Positions 5,546 through 6,796 of a stretch of DNA of 6,796 bases are shown here, piece after piece; positions within the stretch are counted from its first letter, which is position 1; each line of letters begins with the position of its first letter. Origin of the DNA: Chloroflexota bacterium (GTDB lineage: Bacteria > Chloroflexota > Anaerolineae > DTPP01); assembly GCA_012514615.1 (NCBI GenBank), contig JAAYZY010000651.1:1-6796 (forward strand). The letters run 5' to 3'. The translations under genes and the position numbers were made by a program. The notes under the pieces were generated by a model. That model had not been told where the DNA came from. It was given only the letters and a program-made list of their open reading frames with translations, and did not search any database.

Positions 5546-6101
5546 TGTGCAGCTCTCCGGGCGCCTCGTTCTGGCGATTGGCCAGGCGCTCCAGCCAGGT
5601 GCACGCGTCTCGGTCGTTGGGGTTGACCATGGCCGCGTTGCGAAACGCTTCATGGGCCCGGTCCCACTGCTGGCGGTCCACATAAATCAGGCCCAGGTTG
5701 TAGTAGGCATTGGGCGTGGCCGGGTTCAGGTCCACCGTGCGCTCCAGAGCGGCGATGGCCAGCTCTTGTTGCTCCGCCGTGGCCAAGATCGGGTTGCCCA
5801 GGTGGGCCACGGCCAGGTTCATCCACAGCATCGGGTTCCCCGGCGCCGCCTCGCAAGCCGCCTGCAGAATCGGCACCGCCTTGCGGTGCTGGCCCAGCAG
5901 GATGTAGGCCCCGCCCAGGTTGATGCAGACATCGGGGTGGTGTGGGGCCAGGCCGTGAGCTTCCTGCAGTACCGGCAGCGCCTGATGGGCCCTGCCGGCC
6001 CCCAGCAGCCGCGCTCCCCGGTTGATCAGCCGATGGAGCTCGGCGGAATGGTCAGGTTGTTCGCCAGGTTGGCGGTTGGGTGTGCCTTCCTTCACCGTCA
6101 A
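5538..6101 (-). CDS. Tetratricopeptide repeat (TPR) protein
   Basis: 187 residues, no signal peptide or membrane helix. A polar, proline-containing head (1-19) is followed by four TPR units at about 20-53, 56-89, 90-127 and 130-163, showing the expected N-L-G/A-x-x-Y/H and A-x-x-x-L/F patterns and the N-P or A-P turn at the end of each unit. The third unit carries an insertion of a few residues (L-G-N-P-I-L-A-T-A-E). TPRs form helical scaffolds for protein-protein contact; no enzymatic residues are seen. The start is TTG at 6101 (GAGGAG 5 nt upstream) or GTG at 6095 (GGAGAGG 8 nt upstream); the sequence cannot decide. The end overlaps the exonuclease gene by 8 bp, so the two products are probably made in step and may act together. 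It lies 27 bp downstream of the HEAT gene. Confidence 0.88.
   Translation of the reverse strand: MTVKEGTPNRQPGEQPDHSAELHRLINRGARLLGAGRAHQALPVLQEAHGLAPHHPDVCINLGGAYILLGQHRKAVPILQAACEAAPGNPMLWMNLAVAHLGNPILATAEQQELAIAALERTVDLNPATPNAYYNLGLIYVDRQQWDRAHEAFRNAAMVNPNDRDACTWLERLANRQNEAPGELHSA
5553..5558 (-). promoter_or_regulatory. Ribosome binding site deciding the GTG start of the exonuclease
   Basis: GGAGAG on the minus strand, 7 nt before the GTG at 5545. It lies within the last codons of the TPR gene and supports a short exonuclease starting immediately before its Exo I motif. Confidence 0.7.
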
Positions 6102-6128
6102 GGCCTCTCCTCGATGGGCGTTGGACGC

Positions 6129-6796
6129 CTACTCGTCTTCCTCCAACCAGTCGTCTTCGTCGTCGGCCAGCTCTCCCCACGAGGCAAACAAGGGGATGTC
6201 GATGCCGCTGTGGAAGTAGAGCATCTCCAACGCCTCTTCCACAGCGGACTTCTCGTCGTCGTCGCCCTCCTGGAGCAGCTTCTCCAACAACCGGCGGGCT
6301 GGCGAGCCGCCGATCTGACCCAGGGCTTCGATGGCCGCCAGGCGCACCTCGCTGTCGTCGTCCTGCACCAGGCGGATCAGGGCAGGCACCGCTTGGCGGT
6401 CCTCCAGCTCGCCGCTTGCCCGAGCGGCTTCCCGACGCATGGCCGGGTCGGCGCTGCTCAGCTCCCGCTGTACCAGGGGCCGCCAAGCCGCATCGGCGTT
6501 GCGCCCCATGGCGAAGACAGCGCTGACGCGCATGGCAGGGTCTTCGTGCCGGTACGTCTGCTCGATGAGGTCGACAATGCCGGCTTCGCTGGAGTAGGCG
6601 ATGGACTGCAGGGCTTGCCGCCGCACCTCCAGCTCTTCTCCGCTCCGCTGGATCGTCGTCCAGAGCGCCCTTTCCACAGAAAGGCCCACGCTGGGGTTGA
6701 TTTCGCCTAGTTCGCTCAGGAGGAGGAACTGGCCCAACCCTCTGGCCGCCGCCGCCCGCACCTGGGCCGAGCCGTCGTCCGCCAACAGGCGCAGGA
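6129..6796 (-). CDS. HEAT-repeat protein, C-terminal part
   Basis: The reading frame is open to the window edge: the codons before the first possible start (TTG at 6785) read L-R-L-L-A-D-D, which is the middle of a HEAT unit, so the true start lies outside. The visible ~222 residues contain repeats of the HEAT / PBS-lyase type, with D-x-x-x-x-V-R-x-x-A-A-x-A-L-G turns clearly seen at A-Q-V-R-A-A-A-A-R-G-L-G, A-M-R-V-S-A-V-F-A-M-G, A-M-R-R-E-A-A-R-A-S-G and S-E-V-R-L-A-A-I-E-A-L-G. These form a superhelical scaffold for protein contacts; no catalytic residues are visible. The last ~15 residues are strongly acidic (D-D-E-D-D-W-L-E-E-D-E), a separate tail after the fold. It is the first visible gene of the minus-strand string, 27 bp upstream of the TPR gene. 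Whether a further enzymatic domain precedes the repeats cannot be seen. Confidence 0.88.
   Translation of the reverse strand, partial: LRLLADDGSAQVRAAAARGLGQFLLLSELGEINPSVGLSVERALWTTIQRSGEELEVRRQALQSIAYSSEAGIVDLIEQTYRHEDPAMRVSAVFAMGRNADAAWRPLVQRELSSADPAMRREAARASGELEDRQAVPALIRLVQDDDSEVRLAAIEALGQIGGSPARRLLEKLLQEGDDDEKSAVEEALEMLYFHSGIDIPLFASWGELADDEDDWLEEDE

Noticed and set aside
4577..5626. A 349-codon plus-strand open frame opposite the radical SAM and exonuclease genes
   Set aside because: It crosses two genes that both show intact catalytic motifs on the minus strand; no ribosome site or recognisable domain supports it.
5546..5683. A longer start for the exonuclease at 5683
   Set aside because: These 46 residues are the out-of-frame shadow of the TPR gene, and a good ribosome site precedes the GTG at 5545 just before the Exo I motif.
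6117..6129. A small inverted repeat (GGCGT-3-ACGCC) between the HEAT and TPR genes, considered as a terminator
   Set aside because: The stem is only 5 bp, there is no T-run, and the next gene follows within 27 bp with its own ribosome site.
5427..6710. A 427-codon open frame on the plus strand opposite the TPR and HEAT genes
   Set aside because: It spans two clear genes on the other strand, its translation is rich in low-complexity Val/Gln/Arg/Gly without family resemblance, and long antisense frames are expected in high-GC coding DNA.
1..6796. Search for CRISPR repeats, tRNA or rRNA genes, insertion sequences, toxin-antitoxin or defence genes
   Set aside because: No spaced direct repeats, cloverleaf sequences, transposase motifs or small paired genes were seen; nearly all bases are explained by the listed genes.

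Overview
This is a GC-rich window (roughly two-thirds G+C by eye) and almost entirely coding. Ten to fifteen percent of it would normally be spacer, but here only one non-coding stretch, about 170 bp, exceeds 30 bp. Non-ATG starts are frequent: TTG for the aminotransferase, membrane glycosyltransferase and TPR genes, and GTG for the acylphosphatase and exonuclease. The gene content (DUF4416, a PflX-type radical SAM protein, HEAT and TPR proteins, a FecR-like envelope protein, a GT39-like membrane glycosyltransferase) would fit a Chloroflexota bacterium, for example an Anaerolineae or Caldilineae relative. That placement is inference; no marker gene fixes it.

Layout. At the left edge (1-248, minus strand) is the start of a DegT/DnrJ/EryC1-family sugar aminotransferase that runs off the window. 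The only intergenic region (249-418) carries two back-to-back sigma70-like promoters. The one firing leftward into the aminotransferase has a near-consensus TTGACC-17-TATAAT and an 18-bp perfect palindrome starting at its predicted transcription start. The one firing rightward drives a DUF4416 gene (419-958).

From 944 to the right edge everything is on the minus strand and forms one tightly packed gene string, read right to left: HEAT-repeat protein (5' end outside the window), TPR protein, DEDDy-type 3'-5' exonuclease, PflX-like radical SAM protein, acylphosphatase, FecR-like membrane-anchored protein, GT39-like glycosyltransferase. Junctions are 27 bp gap, 8 bp overlap, 6 bp gap, 4 bp overlap, 0 bp and 11 bp overlap, which strongly suggests one transcript with translational coupling. 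The last gene of this string converges on and overlaps the DUF4416 gene by 15 bp.

Functionally the string looks like three pairs rather than one pathway: TPR + exonuclease (the two domains that are fused in YprB-type proteins), radical SAM + acylphosphatase, and two envelope proteins (FecR-like anchor + polyprenyl-sugar-dependent glycosyltransferase). The most striking non-gene signal is a 52-bp near-perfect inverted repeat (24-nt arms, 23 matching, 4-nt loop) inside the cysteine-motif region of the radical SAM gene. I found no RNA gene, CRISPR array, insertion sequence, toxin-antitoxin pair, defence system or convincing terminator.
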